Shown piece after piece: positions 1 to 8,364 of a stretch of DNA of 11,570 nt. The notes under the pieces are model-generated. The model had not been told where the DNA came from. It searched no databases and saw only the letters and a program-made list of their open reading frames with translations. A program made the position numbers and the translations under genes. Every line of letters starts with the position of its first letter. The stretch's first letter is position 1. Source of the stretch: Jaenimonas drosophilae (Eukaryota; Euglenozoa; Kinetoplastea; Trypanosomatida; Trypanosomatidae); contig JASAON010001308.1 of NCBI GenBank assembly GCA_030849065.1, positions 1 through 11,570 of the forward strand. The letters run 5' to 3'.

Positions 1-1491
1 GCAACTCAAAAAGAGGCGGTCCTTTCCAAAGAATGAAAGTATCGGAGCTACGTCGTCACAAGAAGTTGTGTCTTCGTCACCATGAATAGTGAGCCCAATC
101 AACTGCTGCCGAAGGAGGTCCTTAAGGAGCTGCGCGTAGGATGGTGAGGTAGATACAAGAGGGTAAGTACTGCCACAGCCACTCTGAGAATACTGAAACA
201 CGAAATTAGGCACAGGTGTGGAGTCATATCCGCTCCCGCCGTGCTTAAATGTGGCCATGAAGGCATTCACACCAGCCTGGTTGCAGGTGCATACAGCGCC
301 TTGTGATTCGGCTACACTGCTGCAACTGTTGCCCGTAGGCCCAAAGGATCCGATGAACAGGTCAGACACCAAAAAGCTGGATTGTGCTGTCACAAAGTTT
401 CCAAAGAATGTCTGTCGGTCTGTCAACGCAGGTCCACAGTACAAGCTCATGGCACTCATGAGCGTAGTCGCAAGCACCCACGCAGTGAACATCATGTCTT
501 GTTGCCAAACAGGAAGAGAAGGGTACGAATCCGTTTCACCAGCCAGTGCAATAAAGTCTTGGGTGGCCTCATACTCAGTGGAAGCTACTCCAGGAGTAGG
601 ATACGCGTAGAAATGATTCTCCGGCAGCAGACCGGAGCCTGTAGCAGGCACATTATTTCCGAACGTAGATGTAAATTGTGTGTACACCAGTGCCAGCATC
701 TCATAGGAGAAACCAACGGATGTGTTGGCACCCCCTAATGTCTTGTCAGTGAGAATGTTCTTCTCCCATGTAGCGGTATCAGCATAGTAGTCTTTGTCTG
801 ATGAAGCCGGCACCTGAGAAACCATGTACATGGCACGTGGCACCTGTGCCACGGATGAGGCGTATTGGGCTGTTGATGTGGCGTGGGCCATTGACACACC
901 AACCCTGGATAGCAAATCGTTCAGGATTTCATAGGCAGCACTACCAACACCAAGATTCGTGAGAGTGACGAGAAGTTGCTTCATGGGAAACTGAGGATTG
1001 GAGGCGAACAAGTTTAGCAATGCTGCCGCCTCAGTACCTTCCGAGGGTGTTGCCCACATAATTGATGAGATGTACTTACTCGTATCAACAGACTGAGTGT
1101 TAATCAACTGGCTATACGGGGCAAATACTACGAAGTCGTTATTCGCTGGCAATACCATCATCAATTCGCTCATGAGGTTAGTGCCACCCGGTCCAAACAG
1201 AGCCATATCAACCCCAGCTGACACGATCGAAGTGAAGTACGAGCTAATGGCCATGTTCATTAACCACGTGGATGTCACGACGAATGACACATCATCATCA
1301 GTGGCTTTTACGGCTGCGACACTTAGCCCGAAAACGTACATTGAAGCAATCTGGTTTTCATAATTTTGGTAGAGACCCTCGACAACAGTAGCCACCGTGA
1401 CGGTCTTTACTGCAACTGCAGGTACCCCAGCTGCAAGTATGAGAACAAGCAAAATGGTGCTGCTCACAGTTTTCCAGTACATGCCCGACAT
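1..1491 (-). CDS. Receptor-type adenylate cyclase-like protein, N-terminal 497 residues (runs off left edge)
   Basis: I translated this frame line by line from 1491 to base 1 and found no stop, so it is an open 5' gene portion cut by the window edge. The start is the first ATG after an in-frame TGA at 1498-1500; a second ATG lies three codons in. The product begins with a hydrophobic signal peptide (about residues 4-27, ending in AGVPAVA), followed by the first lobe and part of the second of a periplasmic-binding-protein-like ectodomain. It is colinear with residues 8-499 of the complete neighbour at 4320-8267, by eye about 60-70% identical overall. Shared landmarks include FAPY, SNPQFP, NDLL, QVPRAMYM, LTDKTLGGANTSVGF and LFIGSFGPTGNSC. 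The expected role is a surface or flagellar membrane receptor. Its membrane helix and cytoplasmic domain lie outside the window, so I cannot say whether it is catalytic. Family assignment is from recognition of the architecture, not from a search. Confidence 0.88.
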   Translation of the reverse strand, partial: MSGMYWKTVSSTILLVLILAAGVPAVAVKTVTVATVVEGLYQNYENQIASMYVFGLSVAAVKATDDDVSFVVTSTWLMNMAISSYFTSIVSAGVDMALFGPGGTNLMSELMMVLPANNDFVVFAPYSQLINTQSVDTSKYISSIMWATPSEGTEAAALLNLFASNPQFPMKQLLVTLTNLGVGSAAYEILNDLLSRVGVSMAHATSTAQYASSVAQVPRAMYMVSQVPASSDKDYYADTATWEKNILTDKTLGGANTSVGFSYEMLALVYTQFTSTFGNNVPATGSGLLPENHFYAYPTPGVASTEYEATQDFIALAGETDSYPSLPVWQQDMMFTAWVLATTLMSAMSLYCGPALTDRQTFFGNFVTAQSSFLVSDLFIGSFGPTGNSCSSVAESQGAVCTCNQAGVNAFMATFKHGGSGYDSTPVPNFVFQYSQSGCGSTYPLVSTSPSYAQLLKDLLRQQLIGLTIHGDEDTTSCDDVAPILSFFGKDRLFLSC

Positions 1492-1537
1492 ACCTACTCA
1501 CAACAACACAGCGAAATGTCTACAAGGAGAGATTTAT

Positions 1538-1569
1538 CTGTGAAGACAATACAATTGTGAAAAAAAGGA
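1538..1569 (-). promoter_or_regulatory. Candidate spliced-leader trans-splice acceptor of the left-hand gene
   Basis: Read on the minus strand, a T7 run (1560-1566) and further pyrimidine-rich sequence lead to TGTCTTCACAG, with the acceptor AG ending at 1538. No other AG lies between this tract and the acceptor. This would give a 5' UTR of 46 nt before the ATG at 1491. The arrangement matches the polypyrimidine-AG rule known for kinetoplastid mRNA processing. It is not experimentally shown here. Confidence 0.6.
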
Positions 1570-2463
1570 TCAGAGCGATTAATTGATCAGCAGGTGTAGT
1601 ATATAAGTAGTCACCTCGTTCACATAACATAAAGAGTGACAATGCAGGATACAGAGTAGGGCTACAGTAGTAATGAGCTCACTGGATTTTCGTGAGCGAC
1701 AGATATTGAGAGTGCAACGGACTTTCATTTCTTTAAACCGTGCAAAGATAAACACATAAGGTCAGAAAAGGTCAAAGAAAGAAGAGCTTTGGATCACTTG
1801 ATCCGAGCGTTGCAGCTAGGCATCACGTGACGCATTATCGGGAAAGCGTACTAGTCTTTCAAAGAGGAAATCTCGTACAGAGAACTGCACGGTGGTGCAC
1901 CACTGGCGGAAAAGAAACAAAAACTACACAACCAAGCACACAATGAGCGTGGTGGTCACTAATTACAAGACCAAAACGTATTGATATCTGGCAGTGTACT
2001 CACGACAGCAGGCGATATTAGCGCGTAGAGCACGCCTGACAAAAAAACGAACTTGTAGAATATTTGGTAATAAAATGATCATGTGATGAAACGAAGCGCT
2101 TGCCCAATTGACATGTTTGTTGCTCGCTTGCTGTACTCAGCATCACGCCAAGGCAGAACAAAAACAAAATAATAGCCAACAAACAGAATGATGCAGGGTA
2201 CATTCATGGGTAGACGAAGAAACCAAGAGATGAACCAGAGTTAGTCCAAACGCACAATGAAGTACACAACCAAAGACACAACAGTCAAGGTGCCATATAC
2301 GGCATCATTTCTCAGGATACCACACAACTGTCAACCTCAAGAGGCTGTTTGCGTATGCGGAAGTGATTTCACAGAACCCGTTTTCAATATCGGAAGGTGA
2401 ACCGCGTAAATCGGCTGTGAAGCTGTGCTAACGGAAATGGGAATCACAGGAACTGGTACATTC
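1570..2463. other. Spacer without a recognisable gene
   Basis: This AT-leaning spacer lies between the left-hand gene and the decayed ectodomain copy. I see no reading frame with family similarity or codon bias. The only notable minus-strand features are a pyrimidine-rich tract (about 1759-1790) and a short frame at 2018-2203 that starts with a hydrophobic stretch resembling a signal peptide but then has no recognisable domain. It may hold 3' UTR and polyadenylation sequence of decayed upstream genes. Confidence 0.5.
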
Positions 2464-2925
2464 AATAGAATATAGTAAAATACCAACTCTGCTGAGCAGG
2501 TCGTTTACCATTGAAAAATCCAGCAAATCCAAATCCGATGGTGTTGCTGGTAGCGGGATACATGAACTGATTCATCGGGATGTTCTGATTGGCAGAGCGG
2601 AAGAATGCCAGCATTGCCGTGGCACCTACCGACTTGTCCAGAAGATGGAAGGTGCAAACGGTATATGTGGGCTGTTACGTAAGAGCACTCATCATGCTGC
2701 TAGTACAGTACCAGCAGGCCCTACTATAGCCATTGCTTTTGCAGATATTTCGATTGAGGAGTAGTAATTGCTTGCTGGGTAAGTTGCCTCCCATTTAGTG
2801 ACACCATTGTAGGAAAAATGAGGCAGTGATCTGCATCGTTGGATACTGGAAGCTTGCTGGGCATCACTGGAGACAGCGTTCACCAACAAGTTTTCGTAAG
2901 ACTCACTGAAGTTATCAATCCGAGT
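2464..2925 (-). pseudogene. Decayed receptor-cyclase ectodomain copy
   Basis: Three minus-strand frame segments in order match residues about 43-201 of the complete gene's ectodomain. The first (about 2922 to 2692) has SESYENLLV, then NYYSS and AMAIVGPAGTVL, matching TYYSS and AMAMFGPGG, and ends in TGA at 2692-2694. The second opens after a TAA at 2675-2677 and carries VGATAMLAFF, matching QAAAVLAFF, then NIPMNQF. The third is reached by a one-base shift at the A-run 2514-2518 and reads MVNDLLSRVG, matching the conserved NDLL(S/P)RVG. Between GPAG and AMLAFF it is about 20 codons shorter than the intact gene. No signal peptide is visible: the open frame is preceded by two TAA codons at 2980-2985. 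No later ectodomain, membrane or cyclase portion is recognisable downstream. Two stops, a frameshift and a deletion make this a pseudogene fragment. Confidence 0.78.
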
Positions 2926-2979
2926 GGGATGAATACTGAAGTGGTTGCCGTTATCATGTGTGCTATTTAAAAACTCCGT

Positions 2980-4319
2980 TTATTAAGCAACTTACAAGTT
3001 TGAGTAAGAAGAAGAAGAATGTAGTTTTTTGAGCGCATCATCATCAGCCTGATGCCAATTCCCATAACACACAATGAGGAGATGTACATCAAAAATACTA
3101 GGCTGCCACAGTGGGACACTGTTCATGGGGGATGGCAAGACACAAGATACAGGCACAAGACCTCATCTGTACATTACAGTTGCAACTACTGTACATGGAC
3201 TACACTACAGCAACTACTCCAATCAAAACGTAAAACAAGGCGTCCTCAGTTGCAGTAGCTCATACATCTACTGATTTACAGTTCTTGTTGCCACCCGGAG
3301 TATACTCATGTACTTCGCAGTTATGCGCAAATGCATAACCAGAAACACATTGATACGGTGTGCTCCGACTCTCTCTCTCACAGAAACGTGGACACTGCTC
3401 GTCTGACCCAGCTACAAACAGTGTAGTTGGTGTTCTGTGATAACGACTCAAAAAACAACAGAGATACAGCCAAGTATCAATGGATCTATGCAGTGTCGTA
3501 CAACGCTGCAAACAGAATTCCAAATCGAATGGCCATATAAGTAGAAAGAATTGAAGGTGCAGACGTTTTGCAGCACACGCAGCTGTCGCGTAATGCCTCC
3601 ATATGCACCTGATGAAATGAGGGTTCACTTGATTTGATGATAGTCATCCATTGACGGATGCCTCACCCCGAACGTACAGAGGCAAGCTACCAAAAACAAA
3701 AAAATAAATGGAAATAACGGTTCGTAGCACCACTGGAAAAGAGAAGCCCAGATGCTCGCAGAGCAAGAGCAAGATACATATGAGCACTTGTTTGACACAA
3801 AACAGCGGTAACAAGAAGAAAAGTAAAATCACAAAGCATCGGCGGATCCTTCCATGGGTAGAACGCCGTTCAACTCAAGATAGAGAAGAAGATAACGCCA
3901 GCCACACATCAAATGACAGTGGAGCACTTTTGTCAGCAAGGAAATATTGCCTGTGAAACATCATCTGACCAGTGCTGTAGTGCACGAGCTCAAAACTGTC
4001 ATCAATACTGAATAAAAAAACAGGTATTGCAACCTGTACAGGTGGAAAGTAATCACGTGAAAAAACAATGACCGAGCAACATGAAGACTACTAGTTCATC
4101 ATGCCCCTGTAGTTGTTGCACCACCTTCCTTACATACAGAACACACCAGCTGCACTCGACATGGACTGGTGAGGAAACTTCCATAGAAGACTTCCCACAA
4201 TCCGGCAACTATCGTGGACTATGCAAAGATAAAATCGAGAAGCGCCAAATCAATCGCACATCCCATCTTTCTTTTCACCTGCCCAACTGTACTCCTCACG
4301 GATACCTAAGCACATCATT
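2980..4319. other. Spacer containing likely 3' UTR of the complete gene
   Basis: No convincing gene was found here. The part next to 4319 should be the 3' UTR of the complete gene. A pyrimidine tract plus CAG at 4008-4025 could couple its polyadenylation to splicing of whatever lies downstream. A minus-strand frame at 3260-3628 (122 codons) ends in a cysteine-containing stretch, but it has no signal peptide, codon bias or family match that I recognise. Another frame at 3644-3832 is hydrophobic only because the strand is pyrimidine-rich. A short pyrimidine tract at 3005-3019, upstream of the decayed ectodomain copy, may be a leftover processing signal. Confidence 0.5.
4008..4025 (-). promoter_or_regulatory. 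Candidate pyrimidine tract and splice acceptor in the spacer
   Basis: On the minus strand the sequence reads CCTGTTTTTTTATTCAG, a textbook-looking tract with the AG ending at 4008. The next ATG opens only about 13 codons, so there is no obvious gene for it to serve. It may be the relic 5' signal of the pseudogene further downstream, or mainly a poly(A)-coupling signal for the complete gene, whose stop is about 300 nt upstream of it. Confidence 0.35.
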
Positions 4320-7300
4320 TCATACAGACCCTTCATCAAACATCTGGCCTTCTTCCAAAAAATAAGAAAAATGCTGTAGCTGCGAACGATTAGCTCTTCG
4401 CATTGAGCGCCTGCAACTTCGCCCAGGCATTCGAGCTTCTGACGTACCTCTTGGGTACCCACCAACATCCTCGCCCAACACACTGCTTGTGCTTCGTTGC
4501 ACCACGTTCTTCTTTGACACAACACCCTGTTTAGCAGATGGTAAACAAGACCGCGCGACCCCATGACGACACTCCAGCACTGATGCAATCCGATGACTCA
4601 CACAAGTCTGGAGTGCAGTGCAGTAGTCTCGCTCACTTGCGCAAGCTTCACGCTCACGAAAGGGTAAACCGCAGCACTTCGGGATCCATCGAAGGCTTCG
4701 TGCCCTCTCAGCATCACTCTGACGACTGTAAAACGCATCAAAGTGTTTGTTGCATAGCTTCACCGTCACAGAATCTGCACCATGCGCGGCTCCAATAGAC
4801 AGCATCCGGCACGCAACGCTGGTATTCACAATTGCACTACCGTGTGTTTCTTTGTCCAAATCACTTTGTGGAACCACACCATTCAACCCATACCAGGCAT
4901 ACAGCACACTCCAAACGCCACAGTCAAGATACTTACACTGAGACATCAGTTGAAGGTCGTCACAATGGCATCCAGCATCTTCAAGGGCACTCGCCATGGC
5001 AGCAGTCACAACAACAACACCAGGTGACCCACCAGAGTAGGCAGCACTCACAACACTGTCCACAGCCCCACCGCTCCACTGCACACGGCCACGACCATCA
5101 ACGCGCTTCGTCGCAGTACCCCAGTGCACAGCAACACGCAGACGCAGCCCAGGCACACCACAAGCACCACAGCCAAGCTCAACGTACTCCTTTGCAAGTA
5201 TCCCCGCATCATCCTTTGCAAGCTCAGAAGCTCCAGCAACAACCGACAATGCAGCCTTCAGCACAGTCTCAGCAGAGCCACACACACCAACTGTCATGCC
5301 CTCTACCGTCTGCATCTCGTAGCACTGGTGCTCAATAAAGGCACGCCGTACACAGCGTTGAACGTGACGCACAGCTCGCACCATCACCTGCGGCTGTCGC
5401 AGCCACAGGGCACGCCACTCCTCCACTTCGACAAACACAAAACCAAGCTGGCCACCAGCAGGTGTCTGCGCCGAGTCGCACACCACTGACAGTTGTTCCG
5501 AGTCCAGCTTCGCCTCCTTGTCAATGGACGTGCGTACGTCTTGTGCTGCAGTTATGTCCTTCTGACAGTTGTCCCTTCCCAATATTGTAGCAGCATAACG
5601 TCCGACGGATGCTAACACACCGCACTTAATGAGAAGCAGCATACATATAGCAACAACAGCTATTCCAAGCAGCGTACACATGATAATAATCGCATACGCC
5701 AATGCATCGCCATCATCCTTCGAGCTGCTCTTTTCTTCATTCGTCACATTGGAGCTTGGTGGCGCTGGCAATGATGTCGTCATAGAGTGACGTGGCGCAG
5801 AAAACCCTGATGAATGCGCATGGCTATCCTCTTTGTGGCTGCGTTCTCCCATAGAAGAATCAGGGACACCAACACAATTCTGGTTTTCGGAATTTCCAAT
5901 CACCTGGACATTCCAGTACATCTGATTCACATTATACAGCAATGAAGGTCGTAATGGCAAAGACAGTGTTCCAGTATTAGGCTGGAGCACTCGTGTAAAG
6001 GACCATACAGATAGTCCCTCTGCTCCATAGTTCCTCAACTCCTTCTTCCCATCTACATTGAGCAATAATTCTGCAAATGGACCAAAGCGCATATTGCCCA
6101 CACTAACATAGCGATTGCCATAAATCGCGGCGTCAATGCTCTTCACACCCCATTGCTCTCCTTTCGTAAGCGCTGCATACACCATTGCCACAATGCAAGC
6201 CCGCACAGATGCAGGAGTGGACGCCAGCCCAGTGGGAAGTGCTTCTGAACCAAACGTCAAAGACATATCCGTCCACGATGGAATGTTGGTTGCAAATATA
6301 AGTCGATCCGTCACACTGCTGGATGCTGTAGCAAAGGCGCTCTGGTAGCTGCTGTACCACTTCGTCACATCGTCAAAGGAGGTAAACACAACCTTATCCG
6401 GGTTGTTCGCAAGGTACGTCAGCAGACCCGCAGCATCTGCAGAACCAACACCAATNGTCAGCAACGCAGCAACTTCATCAGAAGACGCAGAGCTACGCAC
6501 CACACCACACACAACAGACGTCGGCTTCAGAAGTCCATGCAGGTAAGACGCAAGAATGTACAACTCCTGGTTCAGTGTCGGAAAGAGATACACAAGATTC
6601 GGCTCCGCCATTTGTGGCTGCGTGGTCTCTGGGATGAAGTCAAGTACAAACGTACTTGCAAGGGAAGCAGAGGCAACAGCAGCATCGGGTATCACACCCA
6701 TCAGTCCGTTGGTCACGTACGTGGACAGCTGTGTGCTTAGTGCAGTGCCAGCAGCTGCGGCAGTGGTGCTGACGCAACTCAAAAAGAGGCGGTCCTTTCC
6801 AAAGAATGAAAGTATCGGAGCTACGTCGTCACAAGAAGTTGTGTCTTCGTTACCATGAATAGTGAGCCCAATCAACTGCTGCCGAAGGAGGTCCTTAAGG
6901 AGCTCCGCGTAGGATGGTAAGGATGGGTGGAGAGGGAAGAGATTCCCACACCCATTTGTTGAGTGGTGGAACACACTATTTTGTATTTGTGTACAGTTCC
7001 AGATATTTCCAACTCGATGGAAGGTGGATAGGAAGGCATTCACACCAGCCTGGTTGCAGGTGCATACAGCGCCTTGTGATTCAGCTACACTGCTGCAACT
7101 GTTGCCCGTAGGCCCAAAGGATCCGATGAACAGGTCAGACACCAAGAAGCTGGATTGTGCTGCCTCAAAGTTGTCAAAGAATGTTTGTCTGTCCGTCAAC
7201 GCAGGTCCACTGAACATTCTCAGTGCGGTGATTAAGGCAGTCCCAAACACCCACCCTGTCATTATCATATCATTTGCCCATGATGGGTGTGATGATGTTG

Positions 7301-8267
7301 TGTGCCCAGCCAAATCAAGAAAGTCCTGAGTCGTCTGATACTCAGTGGAAGATACACCAGGTGTTGGTGCAGGGTAAAACTGGTTTCCAGGCACTACACC
7401 GGAACCTGCAGCAGGTACACTTGTGAATGTTGATGAAATCCGCGTGTACATCAGAGTCATCATCTCAAAGGTAAATCCAACAGATGTGTTTGCGCCTCCA
7501 AGAGTTTTGTCTGTAAGGATATTCGACGCCAATGTTGCTGAATCACTGTAGTAGTTCTTGTCGTTCGCTGATACCACTTGACAAATCATGTACATGGCAC
7601 GAGGTACCTGCGCTACAGCTGACGTGTATTGTGACAGTGATGTAGCACGGTTCAGTGTCACCCCTACTCTGGGTAGCAAGTCATTCAGTACTGCATAGCC
7701 AGCACTTCCAATACCCATTTCGGTGAGTGTGACCAGAAGTTGTTTCAACGGAAACTGGGGATTGGAAGCAAAGAAGGCCAGTACCGCTGCCGCCTGAGTA
7801 GCCTCTGAGGGGCTCGTGAACGCAACAGATGAGACGTACTTACTGCTATCCACTGCTTGTGTCTGAACAAATTGTGCATACGGCGCGAATAGCATCAGGT
7901 TGGTATTTGTGAGTATCGGCACAAGGTTGTAAATAAGCATGATGCCACCGGGCCCAAACATGGCCATGGCATTTGTGTTGGCCACCACTGAACTGTAGTA
8001 GGTTGACATAGTTGAAGCTGCTGCCCACGTCTGAGAGGCGGAGAACGACACATCAGATTCTGTATCTTGTGAAGTAGCCAAACTCAGACCCAAGGCATAC
8101 ATAGAAACTAACGTGTTTTCATTTGTCTCGTAGAATCCATCAAGTGGAAGGGGTATTGTAATTGATGTCACCGCATCTGAGGGAACTGTACTGACAAGCA
8201 GAAGAGATATCAGTATAGACGCGAAAATACTGTACCAGTACGTCATCTTCATCCACGAACACTTCAT
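4320..8267 (-). CDS. Complete receptor-type adenylate cyclase-like protein with a degenerate cyclase domain (1315 aa)
   Basis: Unbroken frame from ATG at 8267 to TGA at 4320-4322. Residues about 8-32 form a signal peptide; M8 aligns best with the left-hand paralogue's start region, so M6 or M8 are alternative starts. Residues about 35-790 are a two-lobed ligand-binding ectodomain with possible N-glycosylation sites at N260, N424 and N840. A serine- and charge-rich stalk leads to one membrane helix (about 855-881). Residues 940-1130 align with the trypanosomatid class III cyclase domain: GFVFVEVEEWRALW replaces the F-T-D-I core, CYEMQTVEG replaces CYEVKTIGD, and LRLRVAVHWG keeps the RVRVGIHTG strand. 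Metal-binding Asp are E947 and G990, the adenine-binding Lys and Asp are Q986 and Q1063, and the catalytic Asn and Arg are D1070 and S1074. I infer a receptor without cyclase activity. Residues 1131-1315 form a cysteine-rich tail shared with the right-hand gene. The unknown base at 6456 is silent (Thr604). Confidence 0.9.
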   Translation of the reverse strand: MKCSWMKMTYWYSIFASILISLLLVSTVPSDAVTSITIPLPLDGFYETNENTLVSMYALGLSLATSQDTESDVSFSASQTWAAASTMSTYYSSVVANTNAMAMFGPGGIMLIYNLVPILTNTNLMLFAPYAQFVQTQAVDSSKYVSSVAFTSPSEATQAAAVLAFFASNPQFPLKQLLVTLTEMGIGSAGYAVLNDLLPRVGVTLNRATSLSQYTSAVAQVPRAMYMICQVVSANDKNYYSDSATLASNILTDKTLGGANTSVGFTFEMMTLMYTRISSTFTSVPAAGSGVVPGNQFYPAPTPGVSSTEYQTTQDFLDLAGHTTSSHPSWANDMIMTGWVFGTALITALRMFSGPALTDRQTFFDNFEAAQSSFLVSDLFIGSFGPTGNSCSSVAESQGAVCTCNQAGVNAFLSTFHRVGNIWNCTQIQNSVFHHSTNGCGNLFPLHPSLPSYAELLKDLLRQQLIGLTIHGNEDTTSCDDVAPILSFFGKDRLFLSCVSTTAAAAGTALSTQLSTYVTNGLMGVIPDAAVASASLASTFVLDFIPETTQPQMAEPNLVYLFPTLNQELYILASYLHGLLKPTSVVCGVVRSSASSDEVAALLXIGVGSADAAGLLTYLANNPDKVVFTSFDDVTKWYSSYQSAFATASSSVTDRLIFATNIPSWTDMSLTFGSEALPTGLASTPASVRACIVAMVYAALTKGEQWGVKSIDAAIYGNRYVSVGNMRFGPFAELLLNVDGKKELRNYGAEGLSVWSFTRVLQPNTGTLSLPLRPSLLYNVNQMYWNVQVIGNSENQNCVGVPDSSMGERSHKEDSHAHSSGFSAPRHSMTTSLPAPPSSNVTNEEKSSSKDDGDALAYAIIIMCTLLGIAVVAICMLLLIKCGVLASVGRYAATILGRDNCQKDITAAQDVRTSIDKEAKLDSEQLSVVCDSAQTPAGGQLGFVFVEVEEWRALWLRQPQVMVRAVRHVQRCVRRAFIEHQCYEMQTVEGMTVGVCGSAETVLKAALSVVAGASELAKDDAGILAKEYVELGCGACGVPGLRLRVAVHWGTATKRVDGRGRVQWSGGAVDSVVSAAYSGGSPGVVVVTAAMASALEDAGCHCDDLQLMSQCKYLDCGVWSVLYAWYGLNGVVPQSDLDKETHGSAIVNTSVACRMLSIGAAHGADSVTVKLCNKHFDAFYSRQSDAERARSLRWIPKCCGLPFREREACASERDYCTALQTCVSHRIASVLECRHGVARSCLPSAKQGVVSKKNVVQRSTSSVLGEDVGGYPRGTSEARMPGRSCRRSMRRANRSQLQHFSYFLEEGQMFDEGSV

Positions 8268-8322
8268 CTCAAAAAAAAAGGCCTTTGTGTGAGCTCTTCA
8301 AAAAACAAAAATGGTGTGTCCA

Positions 8323-8364
8323 CTGAAGTACAAAAAAAAGAGAGTGAATGAGAAGACAAAAGAG
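8323..8364 (-). promoter_or_regulatory. Candidate trans-splice acceptor of the complete gene
   Basis: The minus strand reads as a long pyrimidine-rich run (8331-8364, including CTCTCTTTTTTTTG) followed by TACTTCAG, with the AG ending at 8323. The predicted 5' UTR to the ATG at 8267 is 55 nt, close to the 46 nt predicted for the left-hand paralogue. Similar spacing in two family members supports both calls and the choice of start codons. Confidence 0.65.

Noticed and set aside
2018..2203. 61-codon minus-strand frame starting with a signal-peptide-like hydrophobic run
   Set aside because: There is no clear acceptor AG upstream of the ATG and no domain after the hydrophobic run. Hydrophobic frames arise easily from T-rich strands.
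3260..3628. 122-codon minus-strand frame with a cysteine-containing C-terminal part (QCPRFC, YQCVSGY, NKNC)
   Set aside because: It has no signal peptide, no recognisable domain and no codon bias, and no family similarity was found in any frame. It may be decayed coding sequence, but chance is as likely.
3644..3832. 62-codon minus-strand frame with membrane-like hydrophobicity
   Set aside because: The strand is simply T-rich, and the frame ends without any conserved feature.
4832..5489. Plus-strand His/Gln-rich frames (168 and 121 codons) opposite the cyclase-like domain
   Set aside because: They are antisense shadows of the well-supported minus-strand gene. The His/Gln richness mirrors GTG/CTG codons on the coding strand.
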